Shown: positions 6,665-14,513, counted from the first letter of the stretch. The stretch: 22,930 bases of DNA from Spirochaetaceae bacterium (GCA_028527945.1 JAQQAK010000424.1:1-22930), one strand, 5' to 3'. The notes: generated from the letters alone by a model not told the origin. Numbers and translations are program-made.

Positions 6665-6784
6665 TTTATAGAGAACTTTTTGTAGAAAGTATTTCCGGGA
6701 ATTTCTCGTGCGATAACTGCACGACCTTTGTTTAAAATGAGCAAGGAATTTTTAAAAGCTCTTTTTTGCTCCAACAGTCGCCTC
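6665..6784. repeat. Non-coding spacer with hairpins, candidate repeat element
   Basis: This spacer between the pstS terminator and the next promoter has no convincing gene. It holds a perfect 6-bp hairpin, TCGTGC (6706-6711) with GCACGA (6719-6724) over a 7-base loop. A wider inverted repeat follows, GAGCAA (6739-6744) with TTGCTC (6766-6771), around an AT-rich core. The compact set of inverted repeats would fit a small dispersed element, but copy number cannot be judged from one window. Confidence 0.3.
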
Positions 6785-6811
6785 TTGAACCATTTTTAAA
6801 AAAATTATACT
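6785..6811 (+). promoter_or_regulatory. Possible promoter before the small lipoprotein/permease genes
   Basis: TTGAAC (6785-6790) and TATACT (6806-6811) are 15 bp apart, shorter than ideal. A start near 6818 would give a leader of about 28 nt with the GAGGGAG ribosome site at 6830-6836. Confidence 0.3.
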
Positions 6812-6845
6812 CACTAAAAATTTTAGCTCAGAGGGAGTTCTTTCA

Positions 6846-7016
6846 ATGAGTATTTCATTCAAAAGCAGGATAATTATTGCAACAGTATCAATTACTTTGC
6901 TCTTATCAGCTTGTGTAACAACCCATTCTGTTTCTTTTGCAGATCAAAAAGCAAATGAATACTTGGCCAATTATGATGGGAGTTCTCTAAGATGGGAAAA
7001 AAACACCAGCGCATGA
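6846..7016 (+). CDS. Small predicted lipoprotein, possibly a truncated gene remnant
   Basis: A 56-residue ORF with a GAGGGAG ribosome site 9 bases before its ATG. Residues 1-23 form a lipoprotein signal: a basic N-terminus (KSR), a hydrophobic core, and lipobox LLSAC with Cys23 as lipidation site. The mature part would be only about 34 residues (including ANEYLANYDG) with no domain I recognise. The end overlaps the start of the following permease gene by 25 bases, and its TGA forms ATGA with an in-frame ATG of that gene. In this position nucleoside-type ABC operons usually have a binding lipoprotein and an ATPase. It may therefore be the 5' remnant of a longer gene after a deletion, or a genuine tiny lipoprotein. 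Confidence 0.55.
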   Translation: MSISFKSRIIIATVSITLLLSACVTTHSVSFADQKANEYLANYDGSSLRWEKNTSA

Positions 7017-8158
7017 AAAAAATCATGGTAAAAACTATGGGCAACGAAAGTTATCAGGGGATAACGGTAGCCCTTTTTTGTATTTTTCTTAGTCTTTTAG
7101 CCGGTGCGGTCCTTTTATTAGCGCTGGGGAAAAATCCCCTTTTAGCCTATAAAAGCATCCTCCAGGGAGCCGGACTTTGGGCAAAACCACGCTATGCCGG
7201 ACACAGAAGTATCATTACTGATTTTATGAGTCTCCTGAATTATGTTACCCCCATGCTTTTTGCCTCTCTTTCTGTAGCATTAGCATTAAGATGCGGGCTA
7301 TTTAATATTTGCGTTTCAGGAATGATGATTTTTTCAGGATTCACAGCTTCTGTTCTTATTGGATATTCAGACCTTTCCAGTTGGCTGGCAAAACCTCTTG
7401 TTATTTTAATCGGCATAATAGCAGGAGGCCTTATTGGAGTACTTATAGGTTTTCTTAAACACCGATTCAATACAAATGAAGTGGTTTCATCAATTATGCT
7501 GAACTATATCATAGCTTATGTCTCCAGCTTTTTTATACAGACCCGTTTCATAGACCCTGTTACCAGGCAATCGATGAAAATTAACGAAGCGGCACGTTTA
7601 ACATTGACCGATACGGTTGTAGGGAATCTGAAAATGGATATACCCTTGCTTCTACCCATAGGGATTCTCATTGTAGCAGGCTTAGCTTTCCTCCTAAAAA
7701 GAACAAAATTGGGCTTTGACCTTAAAGCAGTAGGCATGAACCCCAAAGCCTCCCGATACGCCGGGATCAATGTTGGAAGAACCATGGTAACCGCTATGGC
7801 CTTAAGCGGAGTTTTCGCCGGACTTGCTGGAGTGACTTATTTTTTAGGAACCTTTGCCTCTCTTCAGCCTAAAGTTTTACCGGATACAGGATTTGATGCC
7901 ATTGCGGTAGCCTTATTAGGAAATCAATCACCTTTTGGCTGTCTGCTTGCCTCTCTTCTTGTTATGACAATTAACAACGGAACAACATATATGTCGTCGA
8001 AATTGGGAGTACTGCGAGAAATTGCTTCTCTCATCACCAGCATTCTTCTTCTCGTCAGCGCTTGTAGCGGTTTTATACGGTATCTTGTGAACAAGTACAA
8101 ACAGGAACTGGAAGAAAATCGAAAAGAAGAAGATAGCCTTGAGGAGACAAAGTTATGA
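6992..8158 (+). CDS. ABC transporter permease, nucleoside/BMP type (first subunit)
   Basis: A 388-residue polytopic membrane protein of the BPD_transp_2 family, the permease class serving nucleoside (NupP/YufP-like) and some sugar importers. The conserved cytoplasmic loop that contacts the ATPase, GFDLKAVGMNPKASRYAGI, is visible near 236-254, followed by ALSGVFAGLAG (near 264). The tail from about 365 is hydrophilic and charged. ATG 6992 has GGGAG 9 bases upstream; ATG 7013, within the lipoprotein stop as ATGA, is an alternative start. The second permease overlaps by ATGA. No ATPase or binding-protein gene is present on either side, so the pair is orphaned or uses components encoded elsewhere. 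GC content looks higher than in neighbouring core genes. Nucleoside as substrate is a family-level guess. Confidence 0.83.
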   Translation: MGKKHQRMKKIMVKTMGNESYQGITVALFCIFLSLLAGAVLLLALGKNPLLAYKSILQGAGLWAKPRYAGHRSIITDFMSLLNYVTPMLFASLSVALALRCGLFNICVSGMMIFSGFTASVLIGYSDLSSWLAKPLVILIGIIAGGLIGVLIGFLKHRFNTNEVVSSIMLNYIIAYVSSFFIQTRFIDPVTRQSMKINEAARLTLTDTVVGNLKMDIPLLLPIGILIVAGLAFLLKRTKLGFDLKAVGMNPKASRYAGINVGRTMVTAMALSGVFAGLAGVTYFLGTFASLQPKVLPDTGFDAIAVALLGNQSPFGCLLASLLVMTINNGTTYMSSKLGVLREIASLITSILLLVSACSGFIRYLVNKYKQELEENRKEEDSLEETKL

Positions 8159-9114
8159 ATAGCATTATTATAGACGGAATGTCCTTTTCCTTGCCTCTGT
8201 TCATTATTGCCATAGGCGGTATTTACAGTGAAAGCGGTGGCATTACTAACTTGGCGTTGGAAGGTCTCCTTGGTTTCGGTGCTTTTTGCGGAGGATTGAC
8301 CGTAGCATTAATAGAACAGTTTTTCCCTTCCGGATCCGCGATTCCAATGTATCTGGCAATGCTGACCGCGATGATAGGTGGGAGTGTTTACGCCTCCCTC
8401 CACGGCTTATTATGTATTAATTTTAGAGCTAACCAGGTTATAAGCGGGGTTGTTATCAATATTCTGGCTCTTTCTCTGACTGCTTTTTTGGCTAATCAAA
8501 TCAATGCTTCATGGTTTGGAAAAACGTCGAATAAATTTATGCTGGCCGTTTCACCCCGGGTAGATATTCCTGTAATTTCAAAAATACCAGTTCTGGGTGC
8601 TTTCTTTACCTCGGTTTATCCTTACGAATTTATTATTGTTGTGGTGGCTCTTGTGGCTTGGTACATTCTGTATAAAACGCCGACAGGTCTCAGGCTAAGA
8701 GCCTGCGGAGACAACCCCCATGCTGTTGATGCTGCAGGAGGAAACGTGGCCGCTATCAGATACGGCGCCGTTTTAACCAGCGGGGCTCTTTCTGGATTAG
8801 GGGGAATGTGCTTTGCCTATTCTATATCTACAAACTTTTCCCCCAGTATTTTTATGGGGTTCGGCTATCTTTCCATATCAGCCCTTATTTTTGGAAATTG
8901 GAAAATTTTACCAACGTTGGGAACTTGTCTCCTCTTTGGATTTGCCCGTTCCGGCGGATACGTACTCATCAATACCCTTGGTCTTCCCAGCAGTTTTAGC
9001 GATTTAGTACTTACCTTGCCCTATGTTCTTACTTTAATACTGCTTATTTTCTTTTCTAAGGCCAATCAACCGCCACGGGCTCTTGGTGAAGTTTACGACA
9101 AAGGAAAGAGATAA
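8155..9114 (+). CDS. ABC transporter permease, nucleoside/BMP type (second subunit)
   Basis: A 319-residue polytopic permease, partner of the preceding gene, of the NupQ/YufQ-like BPD_transp_2 branch. The N-terminal block IGGIYSESGGITNLALEGLLGFGAF (pieces IGGIYSESGGITN and LALEGLLGFGAF, about 20-44) is the family hallmark, usually written YSERsGvvNiaLEG. The ATPase-coupling loop is GLRLRACGDNPHAVDAAGG (about 178-196). It starts within the first permease's stop (ATGA), with GAGGAG about 10 bases upstream, so the two subunits are made in a coupled way. The gene is intact, and no ATPase follows; the next gene is an AraC regulator 270 bases downstream. Confidence 0.85.
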   Translation: MNSIIIDGMSFSLPLFIIAIGGIYSESGGITNLALEGLLGFGAFCGGLTVALIEQFFPSGSAIPMYLAMLTAMIGGSVYASLHGLLCINFRANQVISGVVINILALSLTAFLANQINASWFGKTSNKFMLAVSPRVDIPVISKIPVLGAFFTSVYPYEFIIVVVALVAWYILYKTPTGLRLRACGDNPHAVDAAGGNVAAIRYGAVLTSGALSGLGGMCFAYSISTNFSPSIFMGFGYLSISALIFGNWKILPTLGTCLLFGFARSGGYVLINTLGLPSSFSDLVLTLPYVLTLILLIFFSKANQPPRALGEVYDKGKR

Positions 9115-9199
9115 AAAAACTCCTCACAAATACTAAGCCCGGGGCTATACTAAAAAAACTGTGAAATTCAAAATAGAACAGCTGTAAAATGTATATTCC

Positions 9200-9228
9200 C
9201 CAGATCTCGTCTAAGAAACGCTATCTGG
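9200..9228. other. Two-tier hairpin in the permease-araC spacer
   Basis: CCAGAT (9200-9205) pairs with ATCTGG (9223-9228). Inside a symmetric CT/CT internal loop, CGT (9208-9210) pairs with ACG (9218-9220) over a 7-base loop. No T-tract follows, so it is not a standard terminator. It may be an operator dyad or an RNA end structure of the permease transcript. Confidence 0.35.
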
Positions 9229-9249
9229 AGTCCTATAACTTCAAAATAA

Positions 9250-9323
9250 GATATGATCTACCATATTTAAAATCACTACTCGAATTAAGTAATATATGTA
9301 CATGTCCAATACTGATATGATCT
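9250..9323 (+). promoter_or_regulatory. Direct repeat GATATGATCT x2, candidate operator
   Basis: The 10-bp sequence GATATGATCT occurs at 9250-9259 and again at 9314-9323. The 64-bp offset is close to six helical turns, and both copies lie in the 271-bp spacer in front of the AraC-type regulator. AraC proteins often bind direct repeats, so autoregulation is a reasonable guess. I did not find this motif before the symporter gene. Confidence 0.35.
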
Positions 9324-9385
9324 TTGGCTAAAGATGACAACACAGCAGCGATATTGCGTGTTATCAAAATATAAGGAACATTGTT

Positions 9386-10318
9386 ATGAGCATTACATCT
9401 TTTGAATCTGTCGAGTGTGAGAGGAAAATCCCGGCAAATATTTTTATAGCATCTATTGATAAATCTAATTTTCATTGGCATTTTGAGTATGAAATCATAC
9501 TGGTACTAAAAGGGCCCATAATTATCAATTGTCCATCTGGAAATTCAATTCTTGAATCAGGTGATATTATTCTTATCAATTCAAAAGATGTTCATGAAAT
9601 AAGAAAAAAGAATGAAAATAACATTTGTCTCTTTATCCAGCTGCCTCACGATGTTTTTCAGGATTGGAAAGATCCGCATTGCTATTACAGTTTTTACCTA
9701 AATAGTAAAGGAAGTGGAGTTTATAAAAATGATGCTGTTAATCAAATAAAAAAACGCTGCGCGAATATAGGTTTTGAATATTTTAATGTTGGAGAAAAAG
9801 GCTCGCCCAGATTATTAGCCTTAGTCTATTCACTGATTGCAGATTTTATTGAACTTGTTCCTTTCGAAAGGCATCAATATTCTCTAAAAAATAACGAACA
9901 TTATGCTTCCGAAAAACTTATGCAAATTATTTCATACATTCATGAAAACTATATGAATATTGATATAGCTCAAAATTTGCTGGATGAGATGAACATGAGT
10001 GAAAAAACAATGTATCGCTTTCTTAAACAAAATATAGGAATGACACAAAAAGAAATAATAAATAAATGTCGTATTGAAACAGCAAAAATCATGCTGAAGC
10101 ATACGGATAAAAATATGAACTATATAGCAGATGAATGTGGTTTTGGATCAGATATAACCTTTTATCGGTGTTTTAAAAAGGAGATAGGCGTCACTCCTAA
10201 CGAGTATCGAATCAATGGGGGAAAAGTTGATAAAAATCCCCAGATAAAGGGATATCTAAATTTCAACAAACAAGAATCTTGCAAATTATTACAAACTCTA
10301 ATGGAGGACAAAAAATGA
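9386..10318 (+). CDS. AraC-family transcriptional regulator with cupin sensor
   Basis: A 310-residue regulator. Residues about 25-95 form an AraC-type cupin sensor, with FHWHFEYEIILVLKG, SGDIILINSKDVHEI and a following LFIQLP strand. Residues about 190-275 form the two helix-turn-helix DNA-binding domain, ending in the signature IADECGFGSDITFYRCFKKEIGVTPNEYR (visible as IADECGFGSD, ITFYRCFKKEIG and VTPNEYR). AAGGAA precedes the ATG by about 8 bases. The stop overlaps the start of the GH3 gene as ATGA, so regulator and enzyme are co-translated, and the regulator probably responds to the glycoside metabolised here. The coding DNA looks more AT-rich than the permease genes before it. A charged tail of about 30 residues follows the HTH. 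Confidence 0.9.
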   Translation: MSITSFESVECERKIPANIFIASIDKSNFHWHFEYEIILVLKGPIIINCPSGNSILESGDIILINSKDVHEIRKKNENNICLFIQLPHDVFQDWKDPHCYYSFYLNSKGSGVYKNDAVNQIKKRCANIGFEYFNVGEKGSPRLLALVYSLIADFIELVPFERHQYSLKNNEHYASEKLMQIISYIHENYMNIDIAQNLLDEMNMSEKTMYRFLKQNIGMTQKEIINKCRIETAKIMLKHTDKNMNYIADECGFGSDITFYRCFKKEIGVTPNEYRINGGKVDKNPQIKGYLNFNKQESCKLLQTLMEDKK

Positions 10319-12375
10319 AGGTCTCAAAAAAATACCGTTTAGGTTTTACTGAAAAAGCCAAAACCATAGTTAATAAACTAAGCCTTGAAGAAAAAGTATC
10401 TCTCATGAGCGGAAGCATTTCACTGGAAGAAATGGTTAACAGCATGGGGGAAGAAGGGCAGCATTATAATTACATTCCCTATTCTGCAGGAGGAATTCCC
10501 GAAAAAAACATTGACCCCATGCTTTTTTGCGACGGCCCAAGAGGTGTCGTTTGCGGAACCGGAAAAAGTACAGCTTTTCCTGTTTCCATGTTAAGAGGTG
10601 CTTCTTTTGATACGGAACTTGAAGAAAAAATTGGCAGGGCTATTGCAAGGGAAATTCGGGCCTATAAGGGCAATACCTTTGCCGGAGTTTGTATCAACCT
10701 TCCCTATAATCCAGGCTGGGGTAGAAGTCAGGAAACCTACGGAGAAGACTCTTTTCATTTGGGGGCAATGGGAAGCGCCTTGGTAAAAGGAGTTCAAGAA
10801 AATGGGGTCATAGCCTGTATTAAGCATTATGCCTTTAACCAGATGGAAATCTCACGTTTTAAGGTAAGTGTTGATTGTGATAAAAGAACTGAAAGAGAAG
10901 TTTTTTTATCTCATTTTAAGGATTGTATAGACACCGGAGCTGCCGCAGTAATGAGTTCTTATAACCTTTATAAAGGGACTCATTGTGGGCATCACGATTA
11001 TTTGCTTAACAAGGTTTTAAAGGATGAATGGGATTTTGACGGCTTTGTTATGAGCGATTTTGTCTGGGGTGTAAGAGACACGGTTGAGGCTGCTAACGGT
11101 GGTCAGGATATGGAAATGTGCTGCACTCAATTCTTTGGAGAAAAGCTTGTAAAAGCCGTGAAAGATGGTCTTGTCAAAGAAGAAAAAATAAATGAAGCCG
11201 CCTTAAGAATTATCAGAACAATAATGGCCTTCAAAGAGACTTTTAAGGATGAAATTAGTGAGGATGTTATCGGATGCAAGGAACACATAGCGTTAGCTCT
11301 TGAATCGGCAAGAAAAGGAATAACTCTTCTTAAAAATAATGAGACAATACTTCCTTTGGACAAAAATAAATTATCCAAGGTTCTTGTGCTTGGAAAACTG
11401 GCAGTAATTGAAAACACCGGAGACCATGGCTCAAGCTGGGTTTACCCCCCGTATGTTGTCACTCCGTTAAAAGGGCTTGCTGAGCATTCCGGGCAATGTG
11501 AGGTTATTCACTACGATGGAAAAGATCTTGGGCATGCCTGCAAGCTTGCCAAAGAGGCCGATGCGGTTGTTTTTGTTGTTGGTTATGATCATAACGATGA
11601 GGGAGAATTTATATCCGAAGACCAAGTAGATTCTTATACCGGAGCAGCCGGGGGAGATCGCCTAAGCCTTGAACTTCATGAAGATGAGATTGAACTTCTA
11701 AATAAAGTTGGCCCGGTAAACAGAAAGTCTGTTGCCGTATTAATTGGTGGAAATACTATTTTGATGGAAAAATGGAAAGACTCAGTTTCTGCTATTCTGA
11801 TGGCTTATTATCCCGGAATGGAGGGGGGAACAGCATTGGGGGAGATTATTTTCGGAGAAGTAAACCCCAGTGGAAAACTACCCTATGTTCTTCCTTCAAA
11901 TGAAAAAGATTTACCTCAAGTAGATTGGAATACTACAAAACAGCATTATGATTACTACCACGGTTATGCCAAGCTTGAAAAAGAAGGAATAACTCCTTCT
12001 CTGCCTTATGGGTTTGGCCTTTCCTATACATCATTCTCTATTTCTAACCCCGAATTTACTAAAAATGAGACTGTTATTTCAGCAACATGTGACGTTAAAA
12101 ACACCGGAGACCGTGCCGGTGATGAGGTTGTTCAATTGTATATAGGCTTTGGCCAATCAAAAATAGACAGACCGAAAAAATCTTTAAAGGGTTTTACCAG
12201 GGTTTCTTTAACACCCGGAGAACAAAAGCGCATCTCTATTTCCTGCCCCATAGAGAAGTTGTCCTGGTTTAATTCGGAAACTGGAAAAATGGAAATCGAA
12301 TCTATAGATTACGATGTTTTCATTGGAACCAGTTCTGACGAGAAAGATTTACTTTGTGGAAAAATAAATCTCTGA
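10315..12375 (+). CDS. Glycoside hydrolase family 3, beta-glucosidase/beta-xylosidase-like
   Basis: A 686-residue GH3 enzyme with the usual three parts: N-terminal TIM-barrel domain (about 15-320), alpha/beta C domain (about 340-560) and a C-terminal fibronectin-III-like domain (about 600-686). LFCDGPRGVV (near 70), IKHYAFN (near 169) and GFVMSDFVWG (243-252) mark the barrel, with catalytic nucleophile Asp248. The acid/base is likely in DEGEFISEDQ (E429/E431), before GGDR. No signal peptide is seen, so it acts in the cytoplasm on imported glycosides, matching the symporter gene downstream. The start is set at 10315, not at an in-frame ATG at 10279, because GGAGG lies 7 bases upstream and the ATG overlaps the araC stop. 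The exact sugar specificity cannot be read from sequence. Confidence 0.9.
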   Translation: MKVSKKYRLGFTEKAKTIVNKLSLEEKVSLMSGSISLEEMVNSMGEEGQHYNYIPYSAGGIPEKNIDPMLFCDGPRGVVCGTGKSTAFPVSMLRGASFDTELEEKIGRAIAREIRAYKGNTFAGVCINLPYNPGWGRSQETYGEDSFHLGAMGSALVKGVQENGVIACIKHYAFNQMEISRFKVSVDCDKRTEREVFLSHFKDCIDTGAAAVMSSYNLYKGTHCGHHDYLLNKVLKDEWDFDGFVMSDFVWGVRDTVEAANGGQDMEMCCTQFFGEKLVKAVKDGLVKEEKINEAALRIIRTIMAFKETFKDEISEDVIGCKEHIALALESARKGITLLKNNETILPLDKNKLSKVLVLGKLAVIENTGDHGSSWVYPPYVVTPLKGLAEHSGQCEVIHYDGKDLGHACKLAKEADAVVFVVGYDHNDEGEFISEDQVDSYTGAAGGDRLSLELHEDEIELLNKVGPVNRKSVAVLIGGNTILMEKWKDSVSAILMAYYPGMEGGTALGEIIFGEVNPSGKLPYVLPSNEKDLPQVDWNTTKQHYDYYHGYAKLEKEGITPSLPYGFGLSYTSFSISNPEFTKNETVISATCDVKNTGDRAGDEVVQLYIGFGQSKIDRPKKSLKGFTRVSLTPGEQKRISISCPIEKLSWFNSETGKMEIESIDYDVFIGTSSDEKDLLCGKINL

Positions 12376-12382
12376 TAGCCAT

Positions 12383-12402
12383 TTAAATCTAATCAGATTT
12401 TT
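12383..12402 (+). terminator. Weak AT-rich hairpin after the GH3 gene
   Basis: AAATCT (12385-12390) pairs with AGATTT (12395-12400) over AATC, and is followed by a short T/A stretch. The stem is AT-rich and the T-run short, so termination would be partial at best. The remaining spacer up to the symporter gene shows no further clear signal except its ribosome site. Confidence 0.25.
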
Positions 12403-12500
12403 AAAACAGCTCATCAGAGTCTTATTAAAACTTTAGATACTTTTGTCTCTGAGTTTCTGAAATAGCCATATCTAAAAAAGTTTCAAATAAGGAGGACTAT

Positions 12501-13850
12501 ATGGAAAAAAAGGTTTCGTTTAGAGAAAAGCTTGCGTATGGAGTTGGAGATGCTGGATGTAATTTTGTCTGGACAACAATTGGATCGTTTCTGACTCTCT
12601 ATTATACAGATAGTGTAGGTATTAGCGCTGCTGTAGTAGGAACTATTATGTTTATAACCAGGCTGCTTGATGGAGTTTCTGATCTCGGTATGGGATTGGC
12701 AATAGACAAAACCTCTACAAGATGGGGGAAGGCCAGACCCTGGGTTTTGTGGAGTGCGCTGCCCATGGCTATCGGATTAATATTATTGTTTAATGTCCCA
12801 AGCTCTCTTGGCTGTCATGGAAAGGTTGTATATGCCTTTATTACATATATATTTGTAGCAGTTTTTGCTTATACGGCATGTAATCTTTCATATAATACGC
12901 TGCTCTCTCTTGTTGCTACAGAGCAGCAGGATAGAACCTTGATGAGTACCATTCGTTTTATGTGTACTCTTGCAGCCGTTATACTTATTTCATATCTGAC
13001 TATGGGTATTGTTGAAAAGGTTGGCTGGTCTGGAATGTCATTAATATATGGGGCTCTTACTTTAATTTTATTATTAATAACTTTTCTGGGTACTAAAGAA
13101 AGAGTTTCTGTAGGAGTTGAGAATAAAACAAAAAATAACCTTCCTGTAGGTAAAGCTTTTATCATGCTTTTCAGAAATAAATATTTCTATATGGTTGTCG
13201 CCCTGTTTCTTCTTACATATGCGGCTATGGGTGCTACACAGGGTATTGGTATTTATTACGCGAGAGATGTTTTAGGCAATACTGGATTATTTGGAACTTT
13301 AACCCTTGCTGGTTTAGTTCCGACTTTTCTCATTCTTCCAATATTTCCTGTATTAACAAAAAAATGGGGAAAATGGAAAGTTTTAATGATTGGATTAGTA
13401 ATTCAGGTTATAGGTTTTATTCCAATGTTCCTGTTTCCTACAAATAGCACAATTGTTATATTGGGACTTATTGTTAAAGGTCTTGGAACAGGCCCTTTGG
13501 CTGCCGGATTATTTGCTATGGTTGCTGACGTTGTTGATTATGGAGAATGGAAAACCGGAGAAAGAATTGACGGGCTTACCTATAGCGCTACTAGCTTTGG
13601 AATGAAGGTCGGAACAGGTTTGGGAACCGCCATAGTTGGATGGAGTCTTGCTATTGGTCACTATGATGGTGCTGCTGCTGTTCAACCAGCATCAGCTATT
13701 GCTGCAATGAAAATTCTTTATTATGTAATACCTGCTATATTAGGTATTTTATCATTGATAGTTTTGTATTTTACAAATATCGATAAAATCTACCCCAAGA
13801 TCCGAAAAGACTTGGATCTTAAAGCAAAAGCTTCAAATACTGTTAAATAA
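12501..13850 (+). CDS. GPH-family sugar:cation symporter
   Basis: A 449-residue, about 12-segment inner-membrane transporter of the glycoside-pentoside-hexuronide (MelB/XylP/YicJ-like, MFS_2) family, which takes up glycosides with Na+ or H+. The N-terminus FREKLAYGVGDAGCNFVW and the first cytoplasmic loop RLLDGVSDLGMGLAIDKTSTRWGKARPW (pieces RLLDGVSDLGMG and DKTSTRWGKARPW, about 54-81) are diagnostic. MVADVVDYGEWKTGERIDG (about 341-359) is the conserved central cytoplasmic loop. AAGGAGG lies about 6 bases before the ATG. It follows the araC-GH3 pair and ends at a strong terminator, so the three genes form a plausible uptake-and-hydrolysis unit for one glycoside, possibly with its own promoter in the 125-bp spacer. 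Confidence 0.9.
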   Translation: MEKKVSFREKLAYGVGDAGCNFVWTTIGSFLTLYYTDSVGISAAVVGTIMFITRLLDGVSDLGMGLAIDKTSTRWGKARPWVLWSALPMAIGLILLFNVPSSLGCHGKVVYAFITYIFVAVFAYTACNLSYNTLLSLVATEQQDRTLMSTIRFMCTLAAVILISYLTMGIVEKVGWSGMSLIYGALTLILLLITFLGTKERVSVGVENKTKNNLPVGKAFIMLFRNKYFYMVVALFLLTYAAMGATQGIGIYYARDVLGNTGLFGTLTLAGLVPTFLILPIFPVLTKKWGKWKVLMIGLVIQVIGFIPMFLFPTNSTIVILGLIVKGLGTGPLAAGLFAMVADVVDYGEWKTGERIDGLTYSATSFGMKVGTGLGTAIVGWSLAIGHYDGAAAVQPASAIAAMKILYYVIPAILGILSLIVLYFTNIDKIYPKIRKDLDLKAKASNTVK

Positions 13851-13857
13851 AATCTAT

Positions 13858-13892
13858 AGATCTCTAAAATCCTTTTTTAGAGATCTTTTTTT
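13858..13892. terminator. Terminator after the symporter gene
   Basis: AGATCTCTAAAA (13858-13869) pairs with TTTTAGAGATCT (13875-13886) over a short loop, followed by a run of seven T ending at 13892. It is strong for the plus strand. The symmetric A-rich side makes some activity for the convergent flavodoxin gene possible. Confidence 0.85.
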
Positions 13893-13911
13893 GCTGAGAG
13901 TTTTATTTTTC

Positions 13912-14463
13912 TCAGATTTGCTCTGGAGCATGTTTGATTTCATTAATAAATTTATCAAGTCTAAGTTGAATAGCGCCTTTAAAATTTTCATTGTTTAATC
14001 GAGTATTCATCGTTGCCTGATCATCGTTTTTCTGATCTTCATCCATTACCAATTCTATTGGGAAGGCTTCAAATATTCCAGCAATGGGGGCAGTCTTTTC
14101 TTTCAAATAATTAAAAACTCTTCCATAACCAAATTGGTCATTTTTCTTCTTGTCGGTGCTGGCACAGCATGTTGCTATATCAAGAGTTTTTATCTGTTTT
14201 GAATACTTCTTCATAAAGTCATTACATGGCGCAGCTATGCTTCCCATATAAAGCGGTCCGCATAAGATAACCCTGTCAAAATTAGTCAAATCAGTATTAA
14301 CAGGTTTGTTTCCCATACTTATTCTAGAAAAAGTTGCTGGTAGTACCAGTCCAGGGACACGAGGTTCAAGTTTTATTAATTCACAATCAAGAGCTTCTGA
14401 AATTTTTTCCGCAAGAAATTTGTTACTTCCTTTACCTGAATAACATACAACTATCATGTTCAT
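13912..14463 (-). CDS. Flavodoxin-family protein
   Basis: A 183-residue flavodoxin-like protein predicted to bind FMN and carry electrons or reduce a quinone-like partner. The phosphate-binding loop follows the first strand as IVVCYSGKGSNKFLAEKI (an S-G-K-G-S-N form of the usual T/S-x-T-G-N-T). VILCGPLYMGSIAAPCNDFM (about 77-96) is the typical second flavin loop, followed by CCAST near 108. The start is placed at 14463, because GGAGGA ends 7 bases upstream and a TATAAT promoter lies just beyond. The longer ORF to 14517 would begin upstream of that promoter. It is divergent from gnd. A specific partner is not evident. Confidence 0.82.
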   Translation of the reverse strand: MNMIVVCYSGKGSNKFLAEKISEALDCELIKLEPRVPGLVLPATFSRISMGNKPVNTDLTNFDRVILCGPLYMGSIAAPCNDFMKKYSKQIKTLDIATCCASTDKKKNDQFGYGRVFNYLKEKTAPIAGIFEAFPIELVMDEDQKNDDQATMNTRLNNENFKGAIQLRLDKFINEIKHAPEQI

Positions 14464-14485
14464 TATAAAATCCTCCAATAATAGC

Positions 14486-14513
14486 ATTATACTATGAAAG
14501 AGCTTATAAACAA
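14486..14513 (-). promoter_or_regulatory. Promoter of the flavodoxin-like gene
   Basis: On the minus strand, TTGTTT (14513-14508) and a perfect TATAAT (14491-14486) are 16 bp apart. Transcription from about 14479 gives a short leader of about 16 nt containing GGAGGA. This supports the start at 14463. Confidence 0.65.

Noticed and set aside
6547..6774. 75-codon minus-strand ORF overlapping the pstS end and its terminator
   Set aside because: It runs antisense through pstS and the terminator hairpin, has no ribosome site, and its apparent sequence reflects the inverted repeats in the spacer.
8808..9007. Two 63-64-codon plus-strand ORFs inside the second permease gene
   Set aside because: They are other-frame shadows of a clear permease, with no ribosome site or recognisable motif.
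10279..10314. 12-codon extension of the GH3 gene
   Set aside because: It lies inside the araC coding end; the GGAGG at 10303-10307 points to the ATG at 10315.
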